From Treponema denticola (GTDB taxonomy: Bacteria; Spirochaetota; Spirochaetia; Treponematales; Treponemataceae), in contig NZ_CP051302.1 in the NCBI RefSeq assembly GCF_024181405.1, forward strand, positions 930,001 through 994,000: 64,000 nucleotides of DNA. Reading direction: 5' to 3'. The notes under the pieces are model-generated. The model ran no database searches. It was not told the DNA's origin and worked only from the letters and a program-made list of their open reading frames with translations. The translations under genes were made by a program, and so were the position numbers. Below are positions 42,844-52,282 of this stretch, one piece after another (position 1 is the stretch's first letter; each line of letters begins with the position of its first letter).

Positions 42844-44634
42844 TTATGATTGAAATTTCTCGTTTATAACATAGCCCTTTCGATCCCGCTTCGGACTTCT
42901 CGGCATTTCCCATATAAAATGGTCCGTATGTAAAAGACTGTGCGCTTTGTGGCTGTTCGGCTTTTCAAAGAAATCATTATAGAGCGCTTTTATACATTCG
43001 TTTTCATGAGAATACCGCACTTTTGAGTTCTTATCTAGAAAGTATAAATTACTGCCTCTTTTAACAGCCAATTCACCGGATTCATGTATCGGTTGCCCTC
43101 CGCCTCCTACGCATCCGCCGGGGCAAGCCATAATTTCTACAAAATCATAGTGTTTTTCGCCTGCTTCTATAGAATCTATAAGCCGTCTGGTATTGGCAAG
43201 TCCGCTGGTTACGGCAATCCGTAAATTATTTTCTTTTAAGGTAAAAGATGCTTCAATAATTCCCGACTCTTCTTGCGAAGAATGCCTTACAACCTTAAAA
43301 GCATCCGGCGGACAATTTTTTCCCATAATGGCATAATAGGCTGTACGTAAGGCGGCCTCCATAACACCGCCTGTAGCTCCAAAAATAATTCCGGCTCCTG
43401 AAGCATCATGGAAAAGCTTATCAGGTTCCGTTTCTTTAAGGGTTTGAGGAAGAATATGAGCAGACTTAATCATCCTTACAAATTCCCGCGTAGTCAAAAC
43501 GCAGTCCATGTCATGTCCTGCGTACTCTCCATAGAAAAGCTCCATATCGATTTCGCTTTTTTTTGCAACACAGGGCATAATAGCTACAGAGAAAATATCC
43601 TCAGGTTTTTTACCGATTTTTTCTGCAAAATATGACTTCATAACCGCACCGAACATCTGCATGGGAGACTTAGCGGAAGATAGATGAGAAACCAAATGAG
43701 GATATTGGCTTTTTATAAAGCGAACCCATCCGGGACAACAGGAGGTAAACATCGGTTTATCTTTTAGCTCTCCCTTCGAAAAACGTTCAATAAATTCATA
43801 GGCTTCTTCCATTATGGTTAAATCTGCCGAAAAGGCTGTATCAAATACATAGTCGGCTCCTATTCTTTTTAATGCATCAAATATTTTGTTTACGGAAGCA
43901 TCTTTTAGATCAAGGCCGATATGTTCTCCCCAAGCCGTACGTATTGCAGGAGCCACTTGCACGACAACAACCTTATCAGGATCGGCTACAGCCCGCCAGA
44001 ATTTTTCCGTGTCGTCTCTTTCACGTAAGGCACCTACAGGACAATGTGTAATACACTGACCGCATAAAGAGCAGTCTGCATCGGCTATAGTCCTTGAGCC
44101 TGAAACATTTATTGTAGTTCTTGCTCCCGTTCCTTCCAACTCCCAAATATTCAGGCTTTGGATCTTATCGCAAACCTGAATACAGCGCATACATTTAATA
44201 CATTTTTTTGAATCCCGTATAAGAGGAAAATTCTTATCCCATGGCTGATCTTCAAGCTGTTCTTCATATAAAACATCTTGAATGTTAAGATCGTTTGCAA
44301 GAGTTTGTAAGGTACAGTTTCCGCTTCTTACACAGATGGCACACTTACAATCATGCTGTGACAAAATCATCTGAACGGTTCTTCTTCTGTCAATTCTTAC
44401 CTTGGGGCTGTTAGTGTATACAACCATTCCTTCTTCAACGGAATTATTACAAGCGGTTATAAGTTTTTCTTTTCCTTCCAGTTCAACAACACATACACGG
44501 CAGGCAGCAATTTCATTTATTCCTTTTAAAAAACAAAGTTTCGGTATAGGGATTCCGGCGCTTTCTGCAGCTTCCATAATCGTCATGTTTTCTTTAGCCG
44601 ATATTTTTATATTATCTATAGTCAAGTTTACCAT
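42844..44634 (-). CDS. [FeFe]-hydrogenase catalytic subunit, group A
   Basis: 596 residues in the order: N-terminal 2Fe-2S domain (CACVCVV-type cysteines around residues 33-62), His-Cys-3 cluster (H..CKCAICVRSGNC), two 4Fe-4S clusters (CIKCMRCIQVC, CSLCGQCITHC), H-cluster motifs L1 TSCCPGWVRF, L2 MPCVAKKSE, L3 ACPGGCVGGGGQP, and the small-subunit-like tail SHKAHSLLHTDHF. Reduces protons to H2 in the cytoplasm. It overlaps the upstream flavin subunit by 7 bases, so the two form one complex. Confidence 0.95.
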   Translation of the reverse strand: MVNLTIDNIKISAKENMTIMEAAESAGIPIPKLCFLKGINEIAACRVCVVELEGKEKLITACNNSVEEGMVVYTNSPKVRIDRRRTVQMILSQHDCKCAICVRSGNCTLQTLANDLNIQDVLYEEQLEDQPWDKNFPLIRDSKKCIKCMRCIQVCDKIQSLNIWELEGTGARTTINVSGSRTIADADCSLCGQCITHCPVGALRERDDTEKFWRAVADPDKVVVVQVAPAIRTAWGEHIGLDLKDASVNKIFDALKRIGADYVFDTAFSADLTIMEEAYEFIERFSKGELKDKPMFTSCCPGWVRFIKSQYPHLVSHLSSAKSPMQMFGAVMKSYFAEKIGKKPEDIFSVAIMPCVAKKSEIDMELFYGEYAGHDMDCVLTTREFVRMIKSAHILPQTLKETEPDKLFHDASGAGIIFGATGGVMEAALRTAYYAIMGKNCPPDAFKVVRHSSQEESGIIEASFTLKENNLRIAVTSGLANTRRLIDSIEAGEKHYDFVEIMACPGGCVGGGGQPIHESGELAVKRGSNLYFLDKNSKVRYSHENECIKALYNDFFEKPNSHKAHSLLHTDHFIWEMPRSPKRDRKGYVINEKFQS

Positions 44635-46457
44635 AATCGTTCCCGTCCTCCTTTAAATATACCAAATCCGAAGTGATCGCATTTAAGACAGCGATTTGAT
44701 TCTTGACAAGCTTCCTTTTTACTCATACAGAATTCTACGCCTTCAAAATCCTTTATTCTTTCAGAAGCTTCCCTCTCTCCAAGTTCAACCCTTCCGCAAG
44801 CAAGGCGGTCATCAATATTGGGAATGGGAATTTCTATATCACAGCTTATAGTGTGGCTATAGCCTAAATATTCGTCTATATTTGCGGCCATAACTTTTCC
44901 GGCGGCAATGGCCTTTATAACCGTAGCGGGGCCTGAAGCACAGTCTCCGCCTGAAAATAGGCCAGGCATTCCTTGAAAACTTGCGCTGGGCATGGTAAAA
45001 AGCTTTCCTCGATCAACCGGTATACCGGAATCTTCATAATGTTGAGTTTCGATATCCTGACCTATTGCAACGACAAGCACTTCACACGGAATAAAAATAT
45101 CAGGTTCTCCTGTAGATACAACGGAGGCTCGCCCGTCTTTTATACGGGATATCATCTGGGGAGTAACCCAAACGCCTGTGAGTTTTCCATTCTTTACTTC
45201 TAGTTTTGAAGGTGCTTTTAAGGTCATCATTTCGACACCTTCGGCTAAAGCTCCTTCAATTTCGGCAGGAAGAGCCGTCATATCGGCTACACGCCTTCGG
45301 TAAAGACAGGTAACTTTTTCCGATTTTAGACGGACAGCAGTACGCACTGCATCCATGGCAACGTTTCCGCCTCCTATTATTGCGGTTTTTTTACCGGTTA
45401 AATCCATTCCCTTATCCATTCCCACATCTCTAAGGAATTGAACGGCAGAGATAACGCCTTCTGCATCTTCTCCTTCAAGGCCCAGCTTTTTGTCGGTTGA
45501 GGCTCCAATTGCTATAATAGCCGCATCATTATCCTTTATAAGCTCATTGAGTTCTATGTCGGTTCCTATCTTTTTACCGTAAACAACCTTAACTCCGGTT
45601 TCGAGAATTGCATCTATATCTTCGTCTAACCTGTCCTTAGGAAGACGGTAATTAGGTATACCGTAACGGAGCATTCCTCCCAATTTGGGCAGCATTTCAT
45701 ATACGGTTGTCTGATGCCCCATGAGCTGTAGATAATAAGCTGCGGTAAGCCCTGCCGGCCCTCCTCCGACTATGGCTATAGTCTTTCCTGTAGAAGGAGC
45801 GCATGGAGGAGGAGGTACCTTACCGGAAAATTCAACGGCAACTCTTTTTAATCCGCGGATATTTATGGCACTGTCTACCATGTTTCGCCGGCACCTATGT
45901 TCGCAAGGATGTTCACAGATAAAGGCACAGGTAGAAGGAAAAGGATTGTCCTTTCTGATAAGACGGACGGCATCGGCATATCTTTCATCCCTGACGAGGG
46001 CAATATAGCCCGGAATATCCACATTTGCAGGACAGAGGGCAACACAAGGTACGGGCTGAGTTGTCATGCAGCCGCATCTTCCGTGTTTTATATGCTCTTC
46101 AAAGTCATCGCGGCAATAGATTATGCTTTTATAAACCATATCGGCAGCTTCATATCCCAGAGCACAGTCAGCTGTCTCTCTTATCGACTTTGCAGTTTCT
46201 TCAATAAGTTTGATGGTTTCCATTTCAGCATTTCCGTTTAGAACATCAGTTAAAATATGCTTTAACTGTAAAAGACCGATACGGCACGGCACACATTTCC
46301 CGCAAGTTTGGGCATGACACATTTCGATAAAGGCACGTGTTATGTAAACGGGACAAAGTCCGGGAGGACTTGCTTCAATTCGATGTTGAAGATTCTCATA
46401 CAGTTCTTCAATTATAATTTGAGATCGGTTTTGTGAAAATATCTCAAGTCGACTCAT
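44628..46457 (-). CDS. NuoF C-terminal / GltD-type fusion, hydrogenase partner
   Basis: 609 residues from ATG 46457. The N-terminal 140 residues carry the NuoF C-terminal 4Fe-4S site (TCGKCVPCRIGL) but no FMN domain; then comes the GltD-type 4Fe-4S region (CVALCPANVDIPGY, CAFICEHPCEHRC), FAD motif IAIVGGGPAGLTAAYYL and NAD(P) motif TAIIGGGNVAMDAVRTA, and a Cys tail. It should pass electrons from NAD(P)H via FAD to HydA. AAGGAG sits 8 bases before ATG 46457, so the two upstream codons (ATG 46463) are not used. Confidence 0.92.
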   Translation of the reverse strand: MSRLEIFSQNRSQIIIEELYENLQHRIEASPPGLCPVYITRAFIEMCHAQTCGKCVPCRIGLLQLKHILTDVLNGNAEMETIKLIEETAKSIRETADCALGYEAADMVYKSIIYCRDDFEEHIKHGRCGCMTTQPVPCVALCPANVDIPGYIALVRDERYADAVRLIRKDNPFPSTCAFICEHPCEHRCRRNMVDSAINIRGLKRVAVEFSGKVPPPPCAPSTGKTIAIVGGGPAGLTAAYYLQLMGHQTTVYEMLPKLGGMLRYGIPNYRLPKDRLDEDIDAILETGVKVVYGKKIGTDIELNELIKDNDAAIIAIGASTDKKLGLEGEDAEGVISAVQFLRDVGMDKGMDLTGKKTAIIGGGNVAMDAVRTAVRLKSEKVTCLYRRRVADMTALPAEIEGALAEGVEMMTLKAPSKLEVKNGKLTGVWVTPQMISRIKDGRASVVSTGEPDIFIPCEVLVVAIGQDIETQHYEDSGIPVDRGKLFTMPSASFQGMPGLFSGGDCASGPATVIKAIAAGKVMAANIDEYLGYSHTISCDIEIPIPNIDDRLACGRVELGEREASERIKDFEGVEFCMSKKEACQESNRCLKCDHFGFGIFKGGRERLW

Positions 46458-46513
46458 TTGCATACTCCTTATGTCATATATATTAACCTAAGTTAAATCC
46501 ACTTACACCTTTA

Positions 46514-46542
46514 ATTGTACACTATGTTTATCAAAATAGCAA
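46514..46542 (-). promoter_or_regulatory. Promoter of the hydrogenase operon
   Basis: On the minus strand: -35 TTGCTA (46542-46537), 17-base spacer, -10 TACAAT (46519-46514), about 57 bases before ATG 46457. Confidence 0.6.
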
Positions 46543-46585
46543 GTTTTAATTTGATAACTTTAGAATTTTTTTTTCTATAAATTGT

Positions 46586-47677
46586 TCATTCTACAAGGCC
46601 GTATTTCATCGAATAGATTAAGACCTTTATCGAAAGGCTTTCATCCTTGAGGTATTTTTTGATTCTTTCTTCGGCGCCTCTTTCCATGGCTTTGAGAATC
46701 ATTTCCATCTTATTTTCAACAAGATAGTTGAAGGCTTCTTCAGCCGTTAAAAAGGCATTGACCGTTTCGATTGTTTTTTTGTCTGCCCCATGCATGGCAA
46801 GGTAGTAGACAAAGGCTTCCATACGCGTGTCGGCGGTGCGGTTATGGGTATTAAAAATACCTATGGAAAGTTTAGCGAATTTGCCTATGTGTCCGAGTAA
46901 GGTCATGGTTTTAAAGCCTTTAGAATAGGCATAGCTTAAACTATCTCCTATATAGTTTGAAATTTTTACGGTGGGAAGGTCTATTATAGTGTTTAGTTTT
47001 CCTTTAAGGCCTTCCCCGTAGTTTCCCGGCACCAAAAGTATTTCTTTTTTTTTCGAATTTTGTAATATTCCGTCTATTTCAAGGTAGATGGTTTTTTTGA
47101 TGGCATCTTCGCTCATAGGATAGACTATGCCCTTTGTGCCGATAATAGAGATGCCGCCTTCAACACCTATATTTTTATTAAAGGTTTTTTTGCCGATTTC
47201 GGCTCCTTGAGGACTGAAAATTTCTACATTGAAGCCCCTTTTTGAAACCTTTAAAACTTCTTTTTCTATCATTTGACGGGGTACGGGATTAATGGCAGCC
47301 TCCCCTACTTCTCCGAAAAGACCTTTTTTGGTAATTCTTCCTATACCCTCTCCACCGTCAATGAGAACCTTCCCATCGTTTCTATAAGATACCCGAGCAT
47401 GGATATAGATGCCGTCGGTGCTGTCCGGGTCGTCTCCCGCATCTTTTTGAACGGCTGCCTCTCCAATAGCTGTCCCGTCGTTGTTTTTATATGAGCGGCA
47501 ATGCTCTACCGGAAGGTCAAGGACAAGTCCTGCAGGCGTATCGATTTTAACCGAGGTCATAGTTTCACCGCCCAAAATCAAGGCCGCTGCCTTAGCCGCT
47601 GCCGCTGCACAGCTCCCCGTCGTATATCCGCATCTTAGCTTTTGTCCGTCTTTGTCTATATATAAATCCAGTTTCAT
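46586..47677 (-). CDS. cbiD: Cobalt-precorrin-5B (C1)-methyltransferase CbiD
   Basis: Methylates C1 in anaerobic cobalamin synthesis. 363 residues with the CbiD N-terminus RCGYTTGSCAAAAAKAA and GNYGEG in the core. No other corrin gene is in this window. A TATAAT promoter (47690-47718) ends 12 bases before ATG 47677, leaving a leader of about 6 bases and no room for a Shine-Dalgarno. Confidence 0.93.
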   Translation of the reverse strand: MKLDLYIDKDGQKLRCGYTTGSCAAAAAKAAALILGGETMTSVKIDTPAGLVLDLPVEHCRSYKNNDGTAIGEAAVQKDAGDDPDSTDGIYIHARVSYRNDGKVLIDGGEGIGRITKKGLFGEVGEAAINPVPRQMIEKEVLKVSKRGFNVEIFSPQGAEIGKKTFNKNIGVEGGISIIGTKGIVYPMSEDAIKKTIYLEIDGILQNSKKKEILLVPGNYGEGLKGKLNTIIDLPTVKISNYIGDSLSYAYSKGFKTMTLLGHIGKFAKLSIGIFNTHNRTADTRMEAFVYYLAMHGADKKTIETVNAFLTAEEAFNYLVENKMEMILKAMERGAEERIKKYLKDESLSIKVLIYSMKYGLVE

Positions 47678-47689
47678 TTTATGGATAAG

Positions 47690-47718
47690 ATTATAGCATT
47701 AAAAATGGGTTTTTGAAA
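47690..47718 (-). promoter_or_regulatory. cbiD: Promoter of cbiD, very short leader
   Basis: On the minus strand: -35 TTTCAA (47718-47713), 17-base spacer, consensus -10 TATAAT (47695-47690), 12 bases to ATG 47677. Lies between the ECF operon's last gene and cbiD, so cbiD has its own start. Confidence 0.6.
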
Positions 47719-47736
47719 GAGGATATACCCCCTTTC

Positions 47737-48318
47737 TTAAATCATTCCTGCTTTTTCAAAATGTTTTTTAAGAAGTTTTTTCGAGATAAGCGCTCCAATA
47801 CATCCGCATAGCGCCGTTATAATAAGCATTATTACGGTTATTGTAGGTGAAACAAGTTTAGTTAACGTTTCCAAATACTCGGCTCCAAACATTTCTTTAT
47901 ATGCATTAAGTGTTTGCTCTGCATAAAATAAAAATGGCACATACATTCCTCCAAAACTTGCAAGAACACAAAATAGTATATATCCGATTGTCAAGCCTTT
48001 ATAATTTTCAATTCCTTTTATTCTTGCGATGAGCATTGCAAGAACACCGCCAATGATGCAGCTGATTATATATGGCGGATAAAAGCCTATAATACTTGTA
48101 AGTATACAAAACAATAATATCATCCATGGATTTTTTGTTTTAACAGGTACTAAGAAATAAGCAATTGCTCCGATGATTGCCCAGATAGGCATTGTTAAAA
48201 GCATTGTGTATGGCGACATAAATAGAAAAGACAGTATTCTGTACAAAATCTGTGAGCATAGAACCATCAATGCCGTAATAATCAAATCTTTAATTTGAAA
48301 ATTTCTTCTTCCTTCCAT
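47737..48318 (-). CDS. ECF transporter S component, Trep_Strep/MptD family
   Basis: 193 residues, about six hydrophobic segments, with a basic C-terminus (ISKKLLKKHFEKAGMI). It matches TIGR02185 (Trep_Strep), a family noted for its expansion in T. denticola. S components bind the substrate in the membrane and dock onto the EcfA/T module, which is encoded next to it. Substrate unknown. Last gene of the six-gene operon. Confidence 0.85.
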   Translation of the reverse strand: MEGRRNFQIKDLIITALMVLCSQILYRILSFLFMSPYTMLLTMPIWAIIGAIAYFLVPVKTKNPWMILLFCILTSIIGFYPPYIISCIIGGVLAMLIARIKGIENYKGLTIGYILFCVLASFGGMYVPFLFYAEQTLNAYKEMFGAEYLETLTKLVSPTITVIMLIITALCGCIGALISKKLLKKHFEKAGMI

Positions 48319-48332
48319 AAGTTAAGTTCTCC

Positions 48333-49040
48333 TTAAAATTCAATATTTTTTATTTTCATAACAACAACAGCTGTATAAAAAACAAGCATTATTATCAATA
48401 GCAATATATCAAGCATCCCGAAACGAACTTCTCTATAGCTTGTTTTTTTACCTGAAACACCTAATCCTCGTGTTTCAACGGAAGCGGCTAATTCCGTTGC
48501 AGTAGATAACATTCTCATTAAGAACGGTATCAACATCATTTCGTACATTTTACATGGATGCTTTAATACACCCAATAGAGAAACATCTATTCCTCTAGTC
48601 TTTATTCCTTGTTTAATGCAAAAAATGTCTTGTTTTATCGTAGGAAAAAAACGCAGGATAACCGCTAAAGGAATATTGATATAGTATGGAATTTTCATGT
48701 TTTGTAAGGTAGCCAATATTTCCGATATTTCAGCAGTTCTCATCAAGTTTGTTGCAGCAAGTAGTATTGTAACAAAACATAAAAAAAAATAATGTATTGT
48801 TGTTGCGATAAATAAAGGACTTATCTCGGCTGCTATAAAAAGCCCGCTGTATACAAACAGAAATTTAACAGCAGTTTTATGTATACCGCTCATTACTGCG
48901 AATATAAAGACCGATAAAAAAAGCAATATCTCATATTTTTTACCCGGTAATGTAAAAACAAAAATACTTACTAATAAAACTTGCAATAATTTAATTCTTG
49001 GATCATATTTTATTCCATATCGTTTACAGCGCTTAAACAT
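48333..49040 (-). CDS. ECF transporter transmembrane component EcfT
   Basis: 235 residues, CbiQ/EcfT type, with several membrane segments and the coupling helices carrying the Thr-Arg-Gly variants of the Ala-Arg-Gly motif (GIKTRGIDV, SVETRGLGV). It links the S component to the ATPase. Its start abuts the stop of the EcfA gene by overlap at 49040. Confidence 0.88.
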   Translation of the reverse strand: MFKRCKRYGIKYDPRIKLLQVLLVSIFVFTLPGKKYEILLFLSVFIFAVMSGIHKTAVKFLFVYSGLFIAAEISPLFIATTIHYFFLCFVTILLAATNLMRTAEISEILATLQNMKIPYYINIPLAVILRFFPTIKQDIFCIKQGIKTRGIDVSLLGVLKHPCKMYEMMLIPFLMRMLSTATELAASVETRGLGVSGKKTSYREVRFGMLDILLLIIMLVFYTAVVVMKIKNIEF

Positions 49041-50548
49041 TACTTTGCAACCCCATTCCGTAACAAAAAATCTTTTACGGTTCTAAAGTCTCGATTATTT
49101 TTTAAACTGATACTTCCGCCGATTGTACCGTTTGCTATAAAAACGGCTCTTGTTGCAACTCGGCTAAGAAATTCCAAATCATGGGAAATAACAAAGTTTA
49201 CGGTTCCTTGTCGGCTCAGAATGTTTATTGCTTTTGAGACTGCTTTCATATTTTCGTAATCAAGCCCAGAAGTCGGCTCATCAAAAATAAGAATAGATTT
49301 ATTTGAAGCCATCGCTGCCGCAATAGTTACCCGCTGCTTCTGACCCCCTGATAGTGCCCATGGATGCTTTTCTTTATATGCAAAGATATGTAATAATTTC
49401 ATTATACATTCGATTTTTTGCGTATTCCTTTTGCTGGATAATCCGGAACTTACATATAGCTCGGATAAAACAGAATCTGAATATAATTGATAATCAGATT
49501 CCTGCATGACAAAATAAACACTTTTATATAATTCTTTTTGTTTTACCTGTTTGCCGTCAAGGAAAAATCGGCCATGAGCGGATTTTAATAAGCCTGCAAT
49601 AATTTTCCCTAAAGTAGTTTTACCTTCACCGTTTTGTCCGATAATTGCAATGGTCTCCCCTGCATAAGCCGTTATATTGATATTGTCTAAAAGCTTCTTA
49701 GAATGTTTATATGAAAAAGATAATTTTTTAATTTCAAGTTTTATGTTGTCGCTTCTCTCATATTCTGTTTTATTTTCCCTATTCAACCCGATTTCTTCTA
49801 TATTAAATGTTCTCAGTTTATAGTTTGTCAAATCGGCTGTATTCATATTTTCAATATCACTTTTACATAATTCTTTAACGATATTTCCGTTACTCATGAT
49901 AAAACATCTATCACATAAGTTTTTCAAATAAAATAAGCGATGTTCCGAAACAATAACCGTATGTCCTGCTTCTTTCAGCTTCCGTATCATTTCTTGTAAC
50001 TGCATAATTGCATGAATATCCAAGTTGGCAGATGGCTCATCAAAAACATATATGTTAGGATTTAAAGTTTTTGCAGCAATAATAGCAATCTTTTGTTTTT
50101 CTCCGCTTGACAAAGAGAACATATCTCTATTCATAAGGCATTTAGCGTCAAAATCATAAAACGCATTGTCAACGCCCTTTATCATTTCGGCTCTCTCTAT
50201 TCCGTAATTTTCACAAGCAAATGCCGCTTCTGCCGTGGTGTTTGTTGTAAAAAATTGACTCCTAGGATTTTGAAATATGGAAGCAATGTTTCTGCCGAGC
50301 TCTCCTACAGAAGTAGTTTTTGTGTCTTTACCAAGAATTTTCACACATCCTGTCAAACTGCCTTCAAAAAAATGAGGTATTAAACCGTTTATCAACCTCA
50401 TAATAGTTGTTTTTCCGCAGCCGGATTGTCCTGTGAGGACAATACATTCTCCTTCTTCTATTTTAAGATTGATATGCTTTAAAGAACCTTCTGTTTGTGT
50501 TCCATAGCTAAAACTTACATCATCAAAATCAACAATACTATCTGCCAT
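49040..50548 (-). CDS. Fused double ATPase of ECF transporter (EcfA)
   Basis: 502 residues with two ABC domains in one chain. First: Walker A GQSGCGKTT, signature LSSGEKQK, Walker B VFDEPSANLD. Second: Walker A GQNGEGKTT, signature LSGGQKQR, Walker B IFDEPTSGLD. It energises EcfT and the S component. Overlaps ecfT by one base; 9 bases downstream of the second ABC exporter-type gene. Confidence 0.92.
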   Translation of the reverse strand: MADSIVDFDDVSFSYGTQTEGSLKHINLKIEEGECIVLTGQSGCGKTTIMRLINGLIPHFFEGSLTGCVKILGKDTKTTSVGELGRNIASIFQNPRSQFFTTNTTAEAAFACENYGIERAEMIKGVDNAFYDFDAKCLMNRDMFSLSSGEKQKIAIIAAKTLNPNIYVFDEPSANLDIHAIMQLQEMIRKLKEAGHTVIVSEHRLFYLKNLCDRCFIMSNGNIVKELCKSDIENMNTADLTNYKLRTFNIEEIGLNRENKTEYERSDNIKLEIKKLSFSYKHSKKLLDNINITAYAGETIAIIGQNGEGKTTLGKIIAGLLKSAHGRFFLDGKQVKQKELYKSVYFVMQESDYQLYSDSVLSELYVSSGLSSKRNTQKIECIMKLLHIFAYKEKHPWALSGGQKQRVTIAAAMASNKSILIFDEPTSGLDYENMKAVSKAINILSRQGTVNFVISHDLEFLSRVATRAVFIANGTIGGSISLKNNRDFRTVKDFLLRNGVAK

Positions 50549-50557
50549 TCAATTATC

Positions 50558-52282
50558 CTATATATGCCAGCCGATGGATTTTTCGCGTATTTCGATAAAA
50601 TGCTTGTAAATTCCTTCTTGCTTAATCAACTCTTTATGACTTCCCTGCTGCACAACTCTGCCTTTATCTATAACGATAATATGATCAGCTTCTCTAACGG
50701 TAGATAATCTATGAGCAATACTTATAAACGTCTTATTTTTTGTTAACTCCCGTATCGCACTGATTAATAAATGCTCATTTTCAGGATCAACGCTCAAAGT
50801 TGCTTCATCAAGAATAATAATCGGAGCATCTTTAAGAATTGCCCGTGCAATGGATATTCTTTGTTTTTCTCCTCCTGATAAGGTAGAACCGCCCTCGCCG
50901 ATAAGGGTGCGGTATCCATCCGGAAAGTTCATAATAAAATCATGACAACAGGCTCTTTTGCACGCTGCTATAACCTCTTCATGAGAAGCATTCGGATTTC
51001 CGAATTTTATATTGTTTTCAATCGTATCGTTAAATAAATAAACTTTTTGAAAAACCATACTGATGTTTTTTAATAAACTTTCGGAAGTAAAGTCTTTTAC
51101 ATTCCTTCCGCCGATCAGCACTTCGCCTTTTTTTACATCCCAAAACCGCGCTATTAAATTACAGAATGTTGTTTTACCCGAACCGGAAGCGCCTACAATC
51201 GCTAAGCTGCTTTTTGAGTTTACTTTTAAATTGACATCTTTTAAGATTGTCCTTTCGTTATAGCCGAAGTCAACGTTTTTAAACTCTATATCATAGGAGT
51301 TTATAGTTATATCCTTTCCATTTTCATCTAAAGAAGGAATGTCGGAAATATATTCCAATCGATCCAATTGTGTTGCTAACATTTTGCTTAAAAATGCCCC
51401 GTTGTTTATTAACTCCAATTCCATAAATATCAAAAATGCGGATACAATAAACATAAGTGTATGCGAAAGCGGAATACTATGATGTAAATACAAGATCACT
51501 GCAACAAATACTAACACGCAGCTTGCAACTTTATAAATCATCTCATACAGCTTCATAACTAATGCGGTAGCTTCCGTAACAGCTATATCAACGTTACACT
51601 TTTTAGAAAAAGCTTCTTCAATCTTATCTTTACCTTCTTTTCCTTTTTTAAACGAACGAAGTACAGAAATGCCTCTGATGTATTCGATAGCATGAGTAAC
51701 TAACTGCTCTTGCGCCTCCTGCATAATTGATGAATAGTTTTCGGCTTGTTTTGCAATCAACCCTAATACTGCAATCCCTAAAATAATCGCCGTCAAAGAT
51801 ATCAGTCCTACCGGATAACAAAATATCAAGAGCATAACTGTCATACTGAACGCATGAAAGAATCCGCCTACAATAAAGTTCACTGCAAGCATAGCCATTG
51901 CCTCTAAATCGGAAATAGTCGTCGTTAAGATGGTTTGAATTGTTCCTAAATTTTTTTCCGAAAAATACCCCATCGGTGCTTTTTTTAATTTTTCTCCTAT
52001 TTCAATTCTTTTGTCTCTAAAAATCTCATAGCCTGATGCACTTAGGTTTCTATCACACAAATATTGAAAGATAAACCTCCCCAATATACTTATTCCTACA
52101 ATTAAAATAGCCTGCAAAATAATGAGCATATTTAATTTTTCAAGGTTTATCAGGATAAATAAAACCGAAAACAGCATAAACGAAGCAAAAAAAGATTTGA
52201 ATGCGCCGAAAATAAGACCTCTAATTACATTTGAACGGTATTCGCCTGATATTTCTAATATTCTTTTTACAATGTTAAACAT
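50558..52282 (-). CDS. ABC transporter, exporter-fold half-transporter
   Basis: 574 residues: six-helix membrane domain (about 1-300) followed by an ATPase domain with Walker A GASGSGKTT, signature LSGGEKQR and Walker B IILDEATLSVD. Probably a heterodimer with the next upstream gene. Transporters of this fold can export, but YbtPQ/IrtAB-type pairs import siderophores, and the link to an ECF module favours uptake or processing of an imported ligand. Start ATG 52282 directly at the end of the partner gene. Confidence 0.9.
   Translation of the reverse strand: MFNIVKRILEISGEYRSNVIRGLIFGAFKSFFASFMLFSVLFILINLEKLNMLIILQAILIVGISILGRFIFQYLCDRNLSASGYEIFRDKRIEIGEKLKKAPMGYFSEKNLGTIQTILTTTISDLEAMAMLAVNFIVGGFFHAFSMTVMLLIFCYPVGLISLTAIILGIAVLGLIAKQAENYSSIMQEAQEQLVTHAIEYIRGISVLRSFKKGKEGKDKIEEAFSKKCNVDIAVTEATALVMKLYEMIYKVASCVLVFVAVILYLHHSIPLSHTLMFIVSAFLIFMELELINNGAFLSKMLATQLDRLEYISDIPSLDENGKDITINSYDIEFKNVDFGYNERTILKDVNLKVNSKSSLAIVGASGSGKTTFCNLIARFWDVKKGEVLIGGRNVKDFTSESLLKNISMVFQKVYLFNDTIENNIKFGNPNASHEEVIAACKRACCHDFIMNFPDGYRTLIGEGGSTLSGGEKQRISIARAILKDAPIIILDEATLSVDPENEHLLISAIRELTKNKTFISIAHRLSTVREADHIIVIDKGRVVQQGSHKELIKQEGIYKHFIEIREKSIGWHI

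Noticed and set aside
47678..47736. Cobalamin riboswitch before cbiD
   Set aside because: Only 59 bases are available and they hold a promoter; no B12-box-like sequence.
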